Positions 16,966 to 25,557 of a DNA stretch of 64,000 bases are shown in pieces. Below the pieces are notes generated by a model. That model was not told where the DNA came from. It searched no databases and was given only the letters and a program-made list of their open reading frames with translations. Each line of letters starts with the position of its first letter. Position 1 is the stretch's first letter. Source of the stretch: a virus; IMG/VR virus record IMGVR_UViG_3300049893_001984, positions 62,001 through 126,000 of that record. One strand, 5' to 3'. The translations under genes were made by a program, and so were the position numbers.

Positions 16966-17913
16966 TTATACGGTCGCTTGCCTTACTAGATACGTTAAGT
17001 CTATGCTGTCAATAGAGTTGTCGAGGCCAAACCCGGCAACCACTCCATTAAAGTATAGCTTATCGTTGTGCTGTATTGCTGTTAGCGCACGTGCACTAAC
17101 GTTACTATCGCCTGTGAAATAAAATTCGCCGGTCTTGTCTCCATCACTCACGGCCATTGGCACGCCATTAAGATAAACGTCAATAGTTGAACTAGCAATA
17201 GGGAACCCCGAAACAACAATTCCAGTGTCCTGTTCATTCAAGGCTGGTACCGTGTTTGGAATCAGATCCCTATCTCCGAGATAAGACACCGGCAAATCCC
17301 CCATAGATGCAACAGTTGGTAACACAACTCCAGCAGAGTTAACAAGATATAGGAACGTAAACTTGTCAACAGCCTGTAATTCGTAACCCGCCACACTTCC
17401 ATTCCAATAAAGCTCATCGCCAATCGTTATGTTGCTTAAGTTAACAGCAGTTAAACCACCGTCGTTACTGAAGTAACAGGCGTTGCTTGTCCTTTCAGCC
17501 TCATTTTTAGCCATGCGCTGAACTGCCCCGTTAAGAACTACAGAGATAAAACTGTCATATTTTGGTTGCTCCAAGATCGGAGTTGCGCAAGCCAAATCAC
17601 CGTCTGCTGTCGTAGTAAGGGCATTCATATCCACATTAAGGATAGAAAATTTTGCGTCGGTTGCAGTTACGTTAGCCGTACCAATCGGAACTAGCCCTAT
17701 GAAGTGTTCAACCTCGACCAAGAGAGCATCCAGGTCTGCTTGCAACTGGGCTATTAAGGCTGGGCGCTGAGAAAGTGCGATCGTACTCTCAAGCACACCA
17801 GGTACAAATATTTCTTCGTTTGTTGCTAAAAACTTTCCGTTTGGAAGGATATAATGCAACCGGCGAGGAGCCCCTAGATTTTTAATTCTAGTGCGGAGTA
17901 AACCTATAGCCAT
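16966..17913 (-). CDS. Fibre protein with two copies of the shared tip module
   Basis: A 315-residue protein. The first 110 residues form an unknown domain (RIKNLGAPRRLHYILPNGKF). Two copies of the tip module follow. One has CYFSNDGGLTAVN and DELYWNGSVAGYELQAVDKF (about residues 120-190). The other has FYFTGDSNVSARAL and DKLYFNGVVAGFGLD (about 250-310). It is the first gene of the leftward fibre operon and faces the rightward fibre operon across about 100 bases. Its N-terminal domain resembles that of the divergent gene at 18016 (both have a short YFG/LPNGK-type start and a LESTIALS/LEAELASL stretch), so the pair may have arisen by duplication. Role inferred: fibre or fibre-tip protein. Confidence 0.75.
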   Translation of the reverse strand: MAIGLLRTRIKNLGAPRRLHYILPNGKFLATNEEIFVPGVLESTIALSQRPALIAQLQADLDALLVEVEHFIGLVPIGTANVTATDAKFSILNVDMNALTTTADGDLACATPILEQPKYDSFISVVLNGAVQRMAKNEAERTSNACYFSNDGGLTAVNLSNITIGDELYWNGSVAGYELQAVDKFTFLYLVNSAGVVLPTVASMGDLPVSYLGDRDLIPNTVPALNEQDTGIVVSGFPIASSTIDVYLNGVPMAVSDGDKTGEFYFTGDSNVSARALTAIQHNDKLYFNGVVAGFGLDNSIDSIDLTYLVRQATV

Positions 17914-17958
17914 ATGGCACCTCTTTCAGATACACACTAAAATAAACCGCTTGAGTGT

Positions 17959-17986
17959 TTGACATATAGTACTTACACTCTACACG
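17959..17986 (+). promoter_or_regulatory. Possible sigma70-type promoter of the rightward fibre operon
   Basis: TTGACA at 17959-17964 is a perfect -35 match. With a 16-base spacer the -10 would be TACACG (17981-17986), which is weak. It lies 30 bases upstream of the start at 18016 in a divergent intergenic region. No equally clear element is seen for the leftward operon. Confidence 0.4.
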
Positions 17987-18015
17987 AGTGGCGAATCAAA
18001 ACTGTGAGGTTTATT

Positions 18016-18597
18016 ATGGCCGGATCTTCAACCGTTATCACTAATATTTCTGGCGTAACCAGATACTTCGGGTGGTTTCCGCCTCACGGAAAGACCATTG
18101 AGAATGGTGCATCTCTGTCCACAAGAGGTGTTCTTGAAGCAGAATTGGCATCGCTTAAAACTGATGTTAAGTTGAAATCGTTTTTAAAAGACCTTCAAAA
18201 TGGGTTTATTGAGGTCAACTACAACCTTATCAACTCCGATGGGTCAGGTCAAGGCGGAACAGGTGTGCCAAGTGACGCTGTCGAGGTTATTCCGACCTCT
18301 GATAAAGACCTTGTACCGCTGACGACAGCAAACCTTAATTACGTATGGACTGGCCTTATAATTTCACAAACCCCTGCTGGTGACGGGTTTGTGGATGTAA
18401 AACTTAACGGAGTGTCTTACCCGTTGAGCGACGGTGACCGTTCAAAAGTGTTCTATTTTTCAAACGACAATGGGGCGACCGGCAGACCGATTCAAAACAT
18501 AACTGCCGGGGATAAGCTTTATGTGAATTGTATCATCTTGGGGTTTACGTTGGACCCCTTAGATAGGGTTGACTTCCTATACAACGTAACAGTCTAA
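18016..18597 (+). CDS. Fibre-tip-like protein (rightward operon, first gene)
   Basis: A 193-residue protein starting at MAGSSTVITNISGV behind GTGAGG; an in-frame start at 17959 is possible but falls within the promoter and lacks a ribosome site. The N-terminal 80 residues (TRYFGWFPPHGKTIENGA, then RGVLEAELASLKTDVK) form an unknown domain. Residues 120-190 carry the shared tip module (VDVKLNGVSYPLSDGDR, FYFSNDNGATGR, AGDKLYVN). It is followed after 15 bases by the next fibre gene. It appears to be a divergent relative of the protein encoded at 16966. Confidence 0.75.
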   Translation: MAGSSTVITNISGVTRYFGWFPPHGKTIENGASLSTRGVLEAELASLKTDVKLKSFLKDLQNGFIEVNYNLINSDGSGQGGTGVPSDAVEVIPTSDKDLVPLTTANLNYVWTGLIISQTPAGDGFVDVKLNGVSYPLSDGDRSKVFYFSNDNGATGRPIQNITAGDKLYVNCIILGFTLDPLDRVDFLYNVTV

Positions 18598-18612
18598 TAA
18601 AAGGAGCCGCCT

Positions 18613-20229
18613 ATGGCCTCACTAATTCGTGGTAAACAGATATCGACCGGTTCAAACGGCATTAAGGCCGTTAATGTTGATACGTCGGAAATTCCTACAC
18701 TCGCAGCGAACAACACGTTCACTGGGACAAACATCTTTAACACAGCAGCTGTCACGGTTAGCGGAACCGCTACATTGACAGTTCCAACGCCTACGTCTGG
18801 TGGGCACGCTGTCAACAAAACGTATCTGGATCAGCGCCTCAATGGGTTGGACTGGAAAGAGTCGGTGCGCGTTGCAACGACCGCTAATGTTGACCTCTCT
18901 AGCATGCCAGCGATCGTTGACGGCGTAACACTGGCTAGCGGCAACAGATTCCTGGCCAAAGACCAGACGACTGCCTCTGAAAATGGTATCTATATTTTCA
19001 ATGGCAACGGATCGGCGGCTACCCGTGCTACAGATGCGGACGAGAACGCAGAGGTAACTGCCAACCTTGCTGTTATGGCATCGGAAGGTACGGCTAACGG
19101 CGATATCGGGTTTACGCTGACGACAAATGATCCAATTGTGGTCGGCACTACTGCGCTTACGTTTGTGCAGTTTAGCTCCATGGCTAACGTCACGGCTGGC
19201 GACGGTTTGTCTCGTACAGGCAACGAGCTGGACGTGGTGACTGACGACGCCACGTTGACAATTAACGGTGGTGTTACGTCCGGTGGTGCGGTGAAGATTA
19301 AGGACCTTGGTGTTGGCACTACACAGCTGGCTGCGAACGCTGTGACTACGGCCAAAATCCTGGACTCTAATGTCACCTCTGCCAAACTTGCCACGGATGC
19401 AGTCATAACGATTAAGATCGCTGACAATAACGTAACTACGGCAAAAATTGCCGATGCGAATGTCACGGATGTTAAGCTGGCTACCGACTCTGTGACTACG
19501 GCAAAAATTGCCGCCCTTAACGTGACGGCAGCTAAACTGGCCGTAGATTCAGTCACTACGACCAAGATCGCAGACCTCAACGTAACCACGGCCAAGATCA
19601 ATGATGATGCAGTTACAACGGTCAAGATTCTTGACTCGAATGTGACGGCAAACAAGCTTGCCGCTGACTCAGTTACGACGGCCAAGATTCTTGATTCAAA
19701 TGTAACTGCAAACAAACTGGCCACTGACTCTGTAACTACTGCGAAGATTGTTGATCTAAACGTCACTACGTTAAAGATCAATGATGCGGCAGTTACGCCA
19801 GCTAAGCTGGCCACTTCTGTTGCGGGTAACGGGCTTACTGGCGGAGGTGGCTCTGCGCTCTCAGTCGTTGCAAACGGAGACTCTATCAGCGTTTCCGGGT
19901 CTGGTGTTAAGGCCGCTGTGTTTAACACTGGTAACAGAAACATGACTGCCTCTGTTACAACGGCGGATAACCAGGTGGCTTGCGCTACGACGCTGGCGGT
20001 CACGCCTGCGGGTGACGGTGGTATCAATGTGTACGTTAACGGACTTCTGTATGAAGTTGGTAACGGAGTTAAGACCAAAGACTGTTACTTCTCTGACGAT
20101 GGTGGTACAAACGCGAAGTCATATGCACTCGCTGCTTCCGGTGATACACTGTACTGGGTTGGGTCAGTTGCTGGTTTCCAATTGGATGCAACAGACCGCA
20201 TTACCTTCGAACACGCTGCCATTGTCTAA
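18613..20229 (+). CDS. Tail-fibre-like protein with 15-residue shaft repeats
   Basis: A 538-residue protein starting MASLIRGKQISTG behind AAGGAG. An N-terminal domain with GHAVNKTYLDQRLNGLDWKE is typical of phage tail proteins. Residues 235-400 are a run of about eleven repeats of the type VTTAKIxDxNVTxxKLAxDS, likely a triple-stranded beta shaft. The C-terminal 70 residues hold the shared tip module (INVYVNGLLYEVGNG, CYFSDDGG, GDTLYWVGSVAGFQLD). The organisation matches the gene at 15568 on the other strand. Likely a trimeric host-binding fibre. Confidence 0.83.
   Translation: MASLIRGKQISTGSNGIKAVNVDTSEIPTLAANNTFTGTNIFNTAAVTVSGTATLTVPTPTSGGHAVNKTYLDQRLNGLDWKESVRVATTANVDLSSMPAIVDGVTLASGNRFLAKDQTTASENGIYIFNGNGSAATRATDADENAEVTANLAVMASEGTANGDIGFTLTTNDPIVVGTTALTFVQFSSMANVTAGDGLSRTGNELDVVTDDATLTINGGVTSGGAVKIKDLGVGTTQLAANAVTTAKILDSNVTSAKLATDAVITIKIADNNVTTAKIADANVTDVKLATDSVTTAKIAALNVTAAKLAVDSVTTTKIADLNVTTAKINDDAVTTVKILDSNVTANKLAADSVTTAKILDSNVTANKLATDSVTTAKIVDLNVTTLKINDAAVTPAKLATSVAGNGLTGGGGSALSVVANGDSISVSGSGVKAAVFNTGNRNMTASVTTADNQVACATTLAVTPAGDGGINVYVNGLLYEVGNGVKTKDCYFSDDGGTNAKSYALAASGDTLYWVGSVAGFQLDATDRITFEHAAIV
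19330..19815 (+). repeat. Tandem coding repeats of the fibre shaft
   Basis: Imperfect tandem units of 45 bases (two 30-base to 60-base periods can also be drawn) encoding alternations of TAKIxD, NVTxxKLA and DSVT. The units differ at many third positions, so they are old repeats kept by protein structure and not a fresh expansion. Confidence 0.75.
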
Positions 20230-20240
20230 AGGAGTTAACC

Positions 20241-20657
20241 GTGGCCCAGAAGATGAGGAGCAAACAAGCGGTTCGGTCGGAATTTTCGACCGACCCGCTT
20301 ACGGCGTCATCCGACTCAAGTGAGGGTATCGCTAGTACCACTTATGTAGCCAAGACTACGCCGTGCACCCTCACCCTACCTGCTGTAACTGGCACATACG
20401 TGGTTACGCTACACACAGAGTTTTCGAACTCTTCAGCTAATCGTGATGTAGCAGCTGCTATTTACGATATAGGAGCCAGCACTGCTCTAGCTGAGGGTCA
20501 AGCTAGGCCAACAAGCGTAGGTTCACTTTACACCGTTAACGCTATTGCCTTTGTAGCGTTAACAGGAACCTCTAAGTCAATAGGCGTGTACCTTAAAACA
20601 GCGAATGGAACTTTGACCGCTAAAAATGCAAGGCTATGCGCCTGGAGGATTTCATAA
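20241..20657 (+). CDS. Small structural protein of the fibre operon
   Basis: A 138-residue protein starting with GTG at 20241, 7 bases after AAAGGAG. It begins VAQKMRSKQAV, and residues 35-138 are beta-rich (PCTLTLPAVTGTYVVTLHTE, ALTGTSKSIGVYLK). This resembles a small jelly-roll or fibre-tip domain, but no family is certain. Its TAA overlaps the ATG of the next gene (TAATG), showing translational coupling. Confidence 0.7.
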   Translation: MAQKMRSKQAVRSEFSTDPLTASSDSSEGIASTTYVAKTTPCTLTLPAVTGTYVVTLHTEFSNSSANRDVAAAIYDIGASTALAEGQARPTSVGSLYTVNAIAFVALTGTSKSIGVYLKTANGTLTAKNARLCAWRIS

Positions 20658-21799
20658 TGCCCGACGTTGATTACGTTTACAGTATTCAAAACGATGTTGC
20701 TGGCGGTATTGTAAACCTTGAAAAACTGAAAACAGAGATTCAAGAGTCTGCTATATCAATAGCCTTGCATTATCTAGGTACAAGCGGAGATGATCTCCAT
20801 ATCTACTTTAGAGATGAGTTGACTGCTGGTGACTTGCTTATTCTCGACGGTGGAACTACTAATCCAGCAGGAGGCCTATTAGCCGCGCATGACGGGACGC
20901 CAACAGCTGAATCACAGGTAACAGGTGTGCGTCTTGTTGATCCAGACGGTATCCCTCAGCCAGCTATATTTAGTTCTGACGGTAACCTCAAGGTTGTTAG
21001 TGCGTCGCCGATATCCACTAGGCATAACGCGTTCACATTTAACTTCTGCGACAAGACTACGTGGTACGAAGGTTCTATACAGGTCACGAATGCAACCCTT
21101 ACCAATTCTGGCAACGACCGGTTGTTCACATCCGCTCACGACAACTGGATTGATATGACACACGGTAAGGTGACGTTTGAGGACGATATTGTTGCTAAGA
21201 ACTCAAACAAGTGGCTGGTGGAAGTTAAGGTCGACGGTGTTACCAAGACGCAGTCAACTTTTGGCAATGGTAACGATGGAGATTATCAGGTTAACTTTGC
21301 AGACGGATCGATCACGTTTAACGCTGATGTAACTGGCACAGTCACCGCCTCTTATTGGTATGCTGACACTGGTGTTTTCACGTATAAGCCAACCGCTGGT
21401 AACGTTGCCATTATTGAGACCGTTGAAGTTCAGTTCTCAAAAAATATAGACCTCAACCAGGCCATGGTGTTCCAGATCTATGGTTATGCTGGTGTGTTTG
21501 CTCCCGGTCTTGGTCTTCCTTCGACAACGCTTATCCCTATTCTTACAAACAAGTACAAGCGTGCAGACGATTATATCAATGAGTCAAACGGCTCATTCGA
21601 CCCTATACCAGCTTTTGGTGGTACAACTCGGGGGTTCACCTCGGATAGGATTATTCTGCGCTGGGATTATAAAATGGTTAGTCGTATCGACCTTCGGTCT
21701 GACTACGGGATGGAAATCAGAATGTATCCTGAACTGCACACGCCTTTTGGCGGTGAGTCTGCGACACTGGCTATCTATGGAACAATGGAAGCGCTGTAA
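20657..21799 (+). CDS. Unknown structural protein, last gene of the rightward operon
   Basis: A 380-residue protein starting MPDVDYVYSIQNDV behind GGAGG. It is beta-rich with many aromatic residues (TFNFCDKTTWYEG, GSITFNADVTGTVTASYWYAD, MVFQIYGYAGVF). No catalytic or metal motif is visible. It overlaps the previous gene by one base pair of the TAATG junction and is followed by a strong terminator 30 bases later. A virion surface or fibre-attachment protein is likely from context. Confidence 0.75.
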   Translation: MPDVDYVYSIQNDVAGGIVNLEKLKTEIQESAISIALHYLGTSGDDLHIYFRDELTAGDLLILDGGTTNPAGGLLAAHDGTPTAESQVTGVRLVDPDGIPQPAIFSSDGNLKVVSASPISTRHNAFTFNFCDKTTWYEGSIQVTNATLTNSGNDRLFTSAHDNWIDMTHGKVTFEDDIVAKNSNKWLVEVKVDGVTKTQSTFGNGNDGDYQVNFADGSITFNADVTGTVTASYWYADTGVFTYKPTAGNVAIIETVEVQFSKNIDLNQAMVFQIYGYAGVFAPGLGLPSTTLIPILTNKYKRADDYINESNGSFDPIPAFGGTTRGFTSDRIILRWDYKMVSRIDLRSDYGMEIRMYPELHTPFGGESATLAIYGTMEAL

Positions 21800-21817
21800 C
21801 TCATAACTGTAACTGTA

Positions 21818-22429
21818 TTAAAAACATGACCCCTCGAGAAGCCAGTGATCGAGGGGTTTTTTATTTAGTTTGATACGGCGAGCCGTCCACCCAGGTTTCA
21901 ACCCGAGCGCTGAAACGAAGAATTCGGGCTTCCTAGGCTTAACATGGGGAGCCCGGTCTACGGCGTTATCAATAATGATAACCTTGGCCTTAGGCAGAAG
22001 GACCCGCTTAAGCTCACGTAGAACAGAGGTAAGAACTGAATCATCGATCATGTGCTGAAACACTAGGCTTGAGAACAAAAAGTCTATGTGCGGGTTATTA
22101 AACGGCAATGAAAACGGCCGCGTGGCATGAATAGGGGTCACAGCGGGTGATAAGCTTGCAGCCTTCTTCAACGCCCCTTCTACGAGGTCAACCGCCCATA
22201 TGTGCTTAGACCTCTTACAGAGGAACGGTATGAACCTCCCGATCCCACATCCAAAATCCATCGTGTTTGAATAGATAGTTTTCGGATCAAACATTGGTGC
22301 TAAATAGTTCTCTATGGTTTTCTTTTGCTCTAGGTGGTCCAGGTCAATGTGGCCCACGTACGCTTCCCCTTGATCAGAGAAGCGCTTATTCCAATAGTCC
22401 TGTTGTTCGTCCAGGGTGTTTAGAGCCAT
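21818..22429 (-). CDS. SAM-dependent methyltransferase (class I fold)
   Basis: A 203-residue protein. The start at 22429 (MALNTLDEQQDYWNKRF) overlaps the end of the upstream glycosyltransferase gene by 10 bases. Motif I is MDFGCGIGRFIPFL, followed by an acidic residue strand (HIWAVDLVEGALKKA) and a post-motif FLFSSLVFQHM, the usual order for Rossmann-fold methyltransferases. The N-terminal WNKRF/EAYVGH segment resembles small-molecule or sugar methyltransferases. Coupling to a GT9-like gene suggests methylation of a glycan, but the substrate is unknown. The 3' end overlaps the terminator of the convergent operon. Confidence 0.82.
   Translation of the reverse strand: MALNTLDEQQDYWNKRFSDQGEAYVGHIDLDHLEQKKTIENYLAPMFDPKTIYSNTMDFGCGIGRFIPFLCKRSKHIWAVDLVEGALKKAASLSPAVTPIHATRPFSLPFNNPHIDFLFSSLVFQHMIDDSVLTSVLRELKRVLLPKAKVIIIDNAVDRAPHVKPRKPEFFVSALGLKPGWTARRIKLNKKPLDHWLLEGSCF
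21829..21863 (+). terminator. Rho-independent terminator of the rightward fibre operon
   Basis: An 8-pair stem (CCCCTCGA at 21830-21837 with TCGAGGGG at 21849-21856) is followed by TTTTTTATTT. It lies within the last codons of the convergent methyltransferase gene, so its bases also encode the end of that protein. Confidence 0.85.
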
Positions 22430-23220
22430 TTGTGCGCACATTCCCGTATGGCAACCGTAACAGCTGACGGTTCTGGGTTCCAACCTGACTCGAGGACAAC
22501 ACAGGGGGTCTTAAGCGGGTTCCAGACTTTCTCGTACCTGGCTTTGTTGGTGCTCTTTATGGCGCTATTAACAGCGGCGTCTGACCAGACCAAATGGTTT
22601 GCCCCGCAAAGGCTTGCAAGATGCATAGGGCCACTTGAGGGCCCAACAACCATGCCACACGCGGCCATCATATCCATCAAGCGTGAAAGCGGTATGTTTC
22701 GACGATCCTCGGCCCACTTTGGGCAATAGGCTTTCGTTCCTATAGCTCCAATCCGATACTTCTTATGGATGGGAGCCAGCACTTCATCCCACTTCTCGAC
22801 TGGGTAGGAGTGGTCTTTGTGTTTACCGATAGGCTCTCTGGCGTGAATGAGGATGTCAAACCTATCCTCTTCCGTGCAGTGAGTTGAGTCGCCAAACTGG
22901 ATGAAGTTCTGCCGGTTGATCGTGATTGACGACGTGGGACGAACAATATGCCCGTCCACGCTAGCCAGCTCTTCTTTCAACGCCGTCAACGACTCCTTGT
23001 CTTCCTGGGTCGCTGGCGTAAACAAACAACAGTCTGACAGTCCTACTAGGGAGTGACCTATAAACTCCGTACAGAAGTCTTCATATAGGACTTCGTGCTC
23101 TTGCGGAGCGCAGACAACTATCTTGTCGTAATTTTGGGATAAGGCCCGTAGGTAGCCTTGCCACGACATGAGCTCCCAACCAAACTCACCAACCCACGGT
23201 CCTGCAACCAAAGTCTGCAC
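22420..23220 (-). CDS. GT9-like glycosyltransferase (heptosyltransferase family fold)
   Basis: A 266-residue protein. The C-terminal half has GMVVGPSSGPMHLASLCGA, the hallmark of the ADP-heptose:LPS heptosyltransferase family (GT9, GT-B fold), where the canonical form is GPDSGPMHLA. The N-terminus MQTLVAGPWVGEFGWELMSW resembles the first nucleotide-fold loop. The family usually has 320-360 residues, so this is a compact member. It is upstream of and overlapping a methyltransferase gene. Donor and acceptor sugars are unknown. A heptose-kinase-like gene is found 6 kb away (29049). Confidence 0.75.
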   Translation of the reverse strand: MQTLVAGPWVGEFGWELMSWQGYLRALSQNYDKIVVCAPQEHEVLYEDFCTEFIGHSLVGLSDCCLFTPATQEDKESLTALKEELASVDGHIVRPTSSITINRQNFIQFGDSTHCTEEDRFDILIHAREPIGKHKDHSYPVEKWDEVLAPIHKKYRIGAIGTKAYCPKWAEDRRNIPLSRLMDMMAACGMVVGPSSGPMHLASLCGANHLVWSDAAVNSAIKSTNKARYEKVWNPLKTPCVVLESGWNPEPSAVTVAIRECAHKWL

Positions 23221-23231
23221 TTTTTGTCCCC

Positions 23232-23603
23232 TTATGGTTTTAACTTATCGTTCTGCTGCTGCCTAACCCACTCTGCGATCAGACGAACGTCTGACTTAAT
23301 CTGATTAAGGTCGTCGCCCAGGCGACGCTGTTCTGTCTTAAGCATTGTTATATCTTTATCATGTAAATCCACACTCCATTTTATGGCTCGTGTAGGCTCA
23401 CATCCGGTTTTGTCCAGGGAGTGAACGTGCGTCCTAAGCTCTTCTAGGTTTAATTGCATCGTTCTAATCGTCTGTTGCATATTACCATCTCGGTAGAAAT
23501 AACCTGCTACCAGAGAGGCTATGACGAAAAGCACACTCGCAACGGAAAACCACTGTTTTGACCATACGCTTTCTTCGTCTTTGTCTTGTCTTATGCTAGG
23601 CAT
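23232..23603 (-). CDS. Small membrane protein with coiled coil
   Basis: A 123-residue protein. The start at 23603 (MPSIRQDKDEESVW) has GGAGG upstream. A single transmembrane segment (WFSVASVLFVIASLVAGYFY) lies at about residues 18-37, followed by a heptad-rich helix (QLNLEELRTHVHSL; MLKTEQRRLGDDLNQIKSDV). This resembles a membrane-anchored coiled-coil such as a spanin or a holin-associated protein, but there is no lipobox or lysis cassette next to it, so the role is open. It lies downstream of the portal gene. Confidence 0.72.
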   Translation of the reverse strand: MPSIRQDKDEESVWSKQWFSVASVLFVIASLVAGYFYRDGNMQQTIRTMQLNLEELRTHVHSLDKTGCEPTRAIKWSVDLHDKDITMLKTEQRRLGDDLNQIKSDVRLIAEWVRQQQNDKLKP

Positions 23604-23664
23604 GTTAACCTCCCATACAAGCGCACACAATGTATGTGCGCCGCCTCCATATATAGTTTATAGC

Positions 23665-25554
23665 TTATCCGCCACCTAACTGTTGCTGTAACATCTGCTG
23701 CCCGCCCTGTGATTGGGCTTGCTGCTTAATCGTCTTCATCTTCGATATTATAAGCGCATGTAGTGTCTCATTGCTCTTTTTAATCTGAAGAAGTTGACTC
23801 TTTCTTTGTTCGTAAGGCATACCTAGCATTTGGTAAGCTATTTGCTCTGCCTGTGCCATCATATCATCCGGCGTAATACCAGAACCGCCAGGTCCGCCTC
23901 CAGTTGGCATACCACCACCCATTGGCATCCCTCCACCAGGAGGCATTCCACCACCACCGGGTGGCATTCCACCGCCCTGACTAGGATCCATAGGAGGCAT
24001 GGCAGGTCCACCTGGTGTCCCAGGTTGAGCCATACCAGCCGAGCCCTGCGCCATGGTCTGCTGAAGCTCCTGACGCTGGGCAGCGCGTTCCTGGTACTTG
24101 GCCTGGGCCTCTTCCATAAACTCCTGCTCGTCGAACTTCTTCTTGGTTTCTTCTCGGAAGTTGATACCAAGGGGACGAAGAGAGGTGTCGTTGGAAATCT
24201 GACCGGACGCCGCAAGCTGAAGCTGTGTCTGCTTCTTCTCGAGATCGTCAGACAGGGTAACAGGCAAAAGTCTGCCTTTGAGGTTTTCCCAGTTCTGGAG
24301 CTCGCTGGTGCGCTTGAACATCCAATTAAGGAAGCCATTCATACCGTTAACAAGGTGCACCCAGGTTCTTTCAAACAAGCGCAAAGCCACCGGGGCAGCC
24401 TGTATCTGAAGGCTGCCTTTGTAGAGCTCAGCGGGGACACCTTGGCTGTTCAGGAACTCGTCGGTTGCCTTATCTATGAGGTCTGTAGGCGCCAAGTTCT
24501 TGGCATCAGCCCCCAACATCTTAAGGTCGATCGAGAACGGAAGGGCGTGTATGGTAGTAGGGTCTCTCCTGTGTTGCCTGAACATATTCATTACGCGGCT
24601 GTAGAAGTTGCCCACGTTCATATGCAACAACGGATCGGCCTCTCTGGAGGTTCCAGGGGTCGGTGTAATTACTCGGAAGGGTATGATGTAGTCCAAGGCT
24701 ATAGCTTCGTTGTACCGCTTCAAAACCTGTATGTACCACGCCTGCTTGAAGTTAGCCATAATCAACGGCAAACCCCAACCATGCATGCGCACACCAGCCA
24801 AGGTCTCATCCTTAACGTGATAGATGAAATCGTTGTTGAACCGGAAAAGCTTGTCGTGCTTGATTGCCTCGATGATTTCCCAGCTGGTTTCTTCTAGGTA
24901 GAAGGGGTTCCCCTTCTTGATCTCGTTTTTAAACAGGGCATTAATTTCCCACAGGTAAATCTTCTTACCAGAGACAGGGTGGTACATAATGCGTATTTCA
25001 TGCGGGGACCAATGGACAACCTTGATCTGGTCCTGGCCTAGGGAGCGTCTGTCTACACGAGTAAAATGACCTTTGTAGCTGCAGCTTTCGCAGGTTCCAA
25101 GAAACTGGTAGTTTTCCCACTGCCAGTTTATGGCATTCAAAGGACGTTCAAGGTGACACTTAGGGCACCGTAGATAACGACGAAACGGTACGTGCAGAGA
25201 AACAAAAGAGTTACCATAGGCCATATAATTGTCGCCTACGGTGGCCAGAACTTCCATGATCTTGATCTGGTTATTCAGGAACTCTTCGTACTTCTCCTTC
25301 TCGTCATCTGAGGCATCGGTCAGTTCTACTTCCGTTAGAAAGTATCTAACGACACGCTGCGCAGCCATACGATATGTGCCGTACGTCAGCCAAACGTATT
25401 CGGCCCAACGGAACACGTCGTAGATGCTCCTAGGCATCTGTGTTGACGCGTAGTCCAGGTAAGGATCCGGAAAGGCACCGGAGAACCTGTTATTGGACGC
25501 TGACCCCGTAGGTATAACTGGAAAGGCTGGGATTGTGGACTGTCCATCTGCCAT
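23665..25554 (-). CDS. Probable portal protein with inserted zinc ribbon
   Basis: A 629-residue protein. Portal features are the long helical C-terminal half, the segment DEFLNSQGVPAELYKG typical of dodecameric phage portals, and a tail rich in Gln, Met, Pro and Gly. An unusual feature is a zinc-ribbon-like insertion at residues 130-158 (CPKC...CESC, 21 residues between pairs). The last 130 residues contain a coiled segment and a GGGMPPGG-type tract. Expected role: the ring at the capsid vertex through which DNA is packaged and ejected. Neither terminase nor major capsid genes are in the window. The call rests on overall build and one motif, so a related head-neck protein is possible. Confidence 0.72.
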   Translation of the reverse strand: MADGQSTIPAFPVIPTGSASNNRFSGAFPDPYLDYASTQMPRSIYDVFRWAEYVWLTYGTYRMAAQRVVRYFLTEVELTDASDDEKEKYEEFLNNQIKIMEVLATVGDNYMAYGNSFVSLHVPFRRYLRCPKCHLERPLNAINWQWENYQFLGTCESCSYKGHFTRVDRRSLGQDQIKVVHWSPHEIRIMYHPVSGKKIYLWEINALFKNEIKKGNPFYLEETSWEIIEAIKHDKLFRFNNDFIYHVKDETLAGVRMHGWGLPLIMANFKQAWYIQVLKRYNEAIALDYIIPFRVITPTPGTSREADPLLHMNVGNFYSRVMNMFRQHRRDPTTIHALPFSIDLKMLGADAKNLAPTDLIDKATDEFLNSQGVPAELYKGSLQIQAAPVALRLFERTWVHLVNGMNGFLNWMFKRTSELQNWENLKGRLLPVTLSDDLEKKQTQLQLAASGQISNDTSLRPLGINFREETKKKFDEQEFMEEAQAKYQERAAQRQELQQTMAQGSAGMAQPGTPGGPAMPPMDPSQGGGMPPGGGGMPPGGGMPMGGGMPTGGGPGGSGITPDDMMAQAEQIAYQMLGMPYEQRKSQLLQIKKSNETLHALIISKMKTIKQQAQSQGGQQMLQQQLGGG

Positions 25555-25557
25555 TTG

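Noticed and set aside
19330-19815. CRISPR-like regular repeats
   Set aside because: The repeats are in-frame coding units, vary in sequence and have no unique spacers of constant length.
18990-20078. Long open frame on the minus strand opposite the rightward fibre gene (about 360 codons)
   Set aside because: It is the reverse of a repeat-rich coding sequence. Its product is low-complexity Ser/Thr/Val, and the plus-strand protein has fibre motifs and a ribosome site.
23830-24897. Long open frame on the plus strand opposite the portal gene (about 355 codons)
   Set aside because: The product has no recognisable motif and a His/Thr/Arg-rich composition typical of an antisense shadow; the minus strand encodes a portal-like protein.
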